This document shows, one piece after another, positions 14,512 to 16,568 of a stretch of DNA of 16,568 nucleotides. The stretch spans positions 1-16,568 of the forward strand of contig SKVI01000379.1 in NCBI GenBank assembly GCA_007129525.1, read 5' to 3'. The position numbers were made by a program, and so were the translations under genes. Source of the stretch: Gemmatimonadota bacterium (lineage in GTDB: Bacteria; Gemmatimonadota; Gemmatimonadetes; Longimicrobiales; Gaopeijiaceae). The notes beneath the pieces were generated by a model. The model was given only the letters and a program-made list of their open reading frames with translations. It did not search any database and was not told the DNA's origin. Position 1 is the stretch's first letter. Every line of letters starts with the position of its first letter.

Positions 14512-15206
14512 TCCAGCAGCCGGTCCACCGCCTCGGCGAAGGTGCTGGTGGTGGGGGTGGGCCGGAGCGGCTCGGCCCGGTCGTGGTGCCACCCCTCTCC
14601 GGCGTTGACCCAGATGGCTCGGGATCCCGCGGCCAGGGCCGGGTTCACGTCGGACCGGACGCTGTTGCCCACCATCCAGACGTCGGGTCCGGGTCGGGCA
14701 CCCATGTCACTGGCGACCCGCCGGAAGGCAGCCGTCGTCTTCTCTGGGGTCACCCTGACCCGGGTCAGGGGCACGATCTCAAGGACACCTACGCTGGCCA
14801 TGCACTGGAGCTGGTATTCGGGAAACCCCGACTGGGTATAGATGCCGATGGGAACCTCCCCGGCCAGGCGTTCCAGGGCCTCGAGGGCTCCGGGGAGGGG
14901 AGGCGACGGCTGCTCGACCCCCCGGGCCAGCTCCTCGGCCCGGCGGGCAACGGCCAGGTCTGGTGCGCGTTCAGCGAACACGCAGAGGCGCACGTACGTA
15001 TCTCGGAAGGAGGGGCCCAATCGGAAGGGGCCGAAGCCCAGGAGGCCCAGCAGCTCGGAGTCCACCACCTCGTGGTGCACACGCTCGATCTCCTGCCGGT
15101 GGAACCCCTGCTCCTCCAGAAAGCGAAAGAGACGGCTCCGTCGCTTCGAGAAGCGGGGTCCCGTGTCCACGAGGGTGTCATCGAAGTCCACCAGTACCAG
15201 GTCCAA
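14502..15206 (-). CDS. HAD-superfamily hydrolase (phosphatase-like)
   Basis: A 234-residue cytosolic HAD hydrolase, probably a phosphomonoesterase. Motif I is DFDDTLVDT, with nucleophile Asp7 and general acid Asp9. Motif II is the Thr of IYTQSG (Thr124), motif III is Lys156 (TPEK), and motif IV is GNSVRSDVNPALAAG (180-194), with metal-binding Asp186. A helical cap of about 100 residues sits between motifs I and II, as in subfamily I (phosphoglycolate phosphatase-like) enzymes. The substrate cannot be told. I chose TTG 15206 because it has GGAG 7 nt upstream and places motif I at residue 7, normal for the family. The frame is open to a TTG at 15287 and includes a GTG at 15260, but those extensions do not look like HAD sequence. 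The gene precedes the pnt operon by 238 bp and may or may not be co-transcribed. Confidence 0.85.
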   Translation of the reverse strand: MDLVLVDFDDTLVDTGPRFSKRRSRLFRFLEEQGFHRQEIERVHHEVVDSELLGLLGFGPFRLGPSFRDTYVRLCVFAERAPDLAVARRAEELARGVEQPSPPLPGALEALERLAGEVPIGIYTQSGFPEYQLQCMASVGVLEIVPLTRVRVTPEKTTAAFRRVASDMGARPGPDVWMVGNSVRSDVNPALAAGSRAIWVNAGEGWHHDRAEPLRPTPTTSTFAEAVDRLLDGP

Positions 15207-15485
15207 GGCCGGGCTCCGGGTTGCAGCGTGTATCGTCGTCGAGGCGTTCAAATGTAGCACTCTTGGAAGACCGTTGAAGAAGTACAAGACCAGCCGCGTA
15301 GGGGTGCTGCCCCTCTGGGTCGGCAGTCTGGTCGGGAAGGGAGGTTGCGGCCTTTTAACGTCGAGGGGCGTCAGCGTGTCTTAATTGGATGAGGCGGTCG
15401 GTCCAGGCGATGGGGGCGAGCTGTGCCGTCATCCTGGGGCCGGCCTCTTCGTCGTTCGACCCATGTCCAACATACGGAGTGATTT
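15207..15485. promoter_or_regulatory. Divergent intergenic region between HAD gene and TolC-family gene
   Basis: This 279-bp gap should carry promoters for two divergent genes. On the minus strand TTCAAC and TACATT lie 16 bp apart, about 50 bp before the HAD start, and are a possible sigma-70-like pair. The plus strand has an AT-rich patch (CCTTTTAACG, then TCTTAATTGG near 15380) unusual for this window, but no clear promoter. A small stem AGGGG-TGCTG-CCCCT is at 15300-15314. GGAG before 15486 is the ribosome-binding site of the TolC-family gene. No coding frame is convincing. Confidence 0.4.
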
Positions 15486-16568
15486 GTGCTGACCATTCAG
15501 GTTGCGAGGCCGTTCGCCAAGTCGGTAGCAGGGGTCCTTCTGTTGCTTCTGCTGGGAGCTGCGCCCCTGGTCGTAGCTGCCCAGGACGCTCGTTCCTACG
15601 GCTCGGGTGCGGCCGCCGATATCGATATCAGTTCGCTGAACGCAGTCTCCCTGGACGAGGCGATCCGCCTGGCCCACGAGTACAACCCGAACTACCGGGT
15701 GCAGGAATCACAGCGAGAGGCATCTCACCTCAGGACCAGGGAGGCATGGGGGGACATCCTCCCTTCGGCCAGCGCCTCCCAATCGTTCGGGTATACCGCG
15801 TCCGGTGACCGGCTCTTCGAGTCGGTGGTGGTGGCCACGGAGCCCGCGATCTACTCCTCCAGCTACAACATCGGGTTCTCAACCAGCCTGAGTGGAGCCA
15901 CCCTTCTCCGGCCCTCTGTGGTTCGCGATCAGAACGCGGCCACCGAGGCCCAGATCGACGGGGCGTCCGCCGGCCTCGTGGACGATGTGACTCAGGCCTA
16001 CCTCGCGGTGCTGGAGGCGGAGGAGCAGGTTCGTCAGGCTGAGAGTGAGCTGGAGCGCACCCGGTCGTACGTGAGGCAGGCCGAGGCCCAGGTGGAGGTG
16101 GGGGCGGGCACTCCGTTGGACATTCGCCGTGCCGAGCTTCAGGAGGGCCAGGCCGAGGTCCAGCTCCTCCAGGCCGAGAACACGGCACACACGAGCCGCT
16201 TGTCGATGGGGCGGATCGTCGGGGTGGCGATTCGTCCCGAGACGGAGCTCACCACCGACTTCGAGCTCTTCGAGCCCCGACTGGACTCCGATGATCTCCT
16301 GGCCATGGCCCTGGAGAGAAATCCGATCCTGCGAGCGTCCCGGAGTCAGGCGTCGGCGGCACAGACCCAGACGCGCATGACCCGCTCGCAGTACTTCCCC
16401 TCGCTCTCGCTTTCGGCGAACTGGCGGGGATCGGTCACGGAGGCAGCCGACGTGGGTCCGCTCATCGACAATCGTCTGGGTCAGCTCGAGGGGCAGTACG
16501 AGTCGTGTGTCGAGGACAACCGACTCCGGGCTCTCCTGGGCGATCCGCCCCGGGACTGCAGCCAGTTC
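15486..16568 (+). CDS. TolC-family outer membrane efflux protein (OEP), N-terminal 361 residues
   Basis: The gene is open from GTG 15486 to the window end, so the C terminus is missing. A Sec signal peptide (hydrophobic core about residues 15-30, probable cleavage near VAA-QD at 32-33) precedes a domain beginning VSLDEAIRLAHEYNPNYR, the first OEP repeat. A long helical region (about 150-250) contains VEVGAGTPLDIRRAE, the conserved loop-helix element of TolC-like proteins. The second repeat starts near residue 268 (DLLAMALERNPILRASRSQA) and continues YFPSLSLSA. Family members are usually 430-500 residues, so about a quarter is lost. GGAG is 6 nt upstream and an in-frame TGA lies directly before the GTG, fixing the start. 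Two cysteines (341 and 358) flank a short insertion. Its partner pump is probably encoded past the window; the left-hand adaptor is another possible partner. Confidence 0.93.
   Translation, partial: MLTIQVARPFAKSVAGVLLLLLLGAAPLVVAAQDARSYGSGAAADIDISSLNAVSLDEAIRLAHEYNPNYRVQESQREASHLRTREAWGDILPSASASQSFGYTASGDRLFESVVVATEPAIYSSSYNIGFSTSLSGATLLRPSVVRDQNAATEAQIDGASAGLVDDVTQAYLAVLEAEEQVRQAESELERTRSYVRQAEAQVEVGAGTPLDIRRAELQEGQAEVQLLQAENTAHTSRLSMGRIVGVAIRPETELTTDFELFEPRLDSDDLLAMALERNPILRASRSQASAAQTQTRMTRSQYFPSLSLSANWRGSVTEAADVGPLIDNRLGQLEGQYESCVEDNRLRALLGDPPRDCSQF

Overview
The window is uniformly GC-rich and gene-dense. SD-led ATG starts mix with GTG and TTG starts, and long spurious antisense frames are common, as expected at this base composition. 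The gene content suggests a Gram-negative bacterium that makes bacillithiol: a BshB1-type deacetylase, MacA/MacB-like export parts, a TolC-family outer membrane protein, a three-gene pnt transhydrogenase and a group II PLP decarboxylase. A member of Gemmatimonadota or a neighbouring phylum is my best guess. That is inferred from gene flavour, not from a marker gene. I see no rRNA, tRNA, CRISPR array, transposase or prophage genes.

Left block, minus strand (1-4911). From right to left it encodes a secreted beta-rich protein of unknown function (4210-4911), a MacA-like periplasmic adaptor (2786-4006), two MacB/FtsX-type ABC permeases (1522-2763 and 228-1529, overlapping by 8 bp) and the first 51 codons of a BshB1-like LmbE/PIG-L deacetylase (1-154, cut by the window edge). 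No ATPase subunit for the permeases is present. A perfect 8-bp dyad lies just upstream of the adaptor and is a candidate operator.

Central block, plus strand (5161-11403). An unusually large NtrY-like membrane histidine kinase (1349 aa, about 12 membrane segments, three predicted extracytoplasmic regions) is followed by a small all-helical protein resembling the RsbRD N-terminal domain. An aromatic-L-amino-acid-decarboxylase-family enzyme comes next. Spacing suggests one transcription unit. No response regulator is encoded nearby.

Right block, minus strand (11444-15206). pntA1, pntA2 and pntB encode a proton-translocating NAD(P) transhydrogenase split into three polypeptides. They converge on the decarboxylase gene with a gap of only 40 bp. 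Upstream of them is a HAD-family hydrolase on the same strand. The gap between the HAD gene and pntA1 holds, on the plus strand, a short frame reading like an isolated Tat signal peptide.

Right edge, plus strand (15486-16568). A TolC-family outer membrane efflux protein is divergent from the HAD gene and cut by the window end.

Nothing here is a proven new system. The best candidates for a second look are the giant kinase, its linkage to the helical sensor-like protein and the decarboxylase, the permease operon without an ATPase, the dyad upstream of the adaptor, and the Tat-like fragment.
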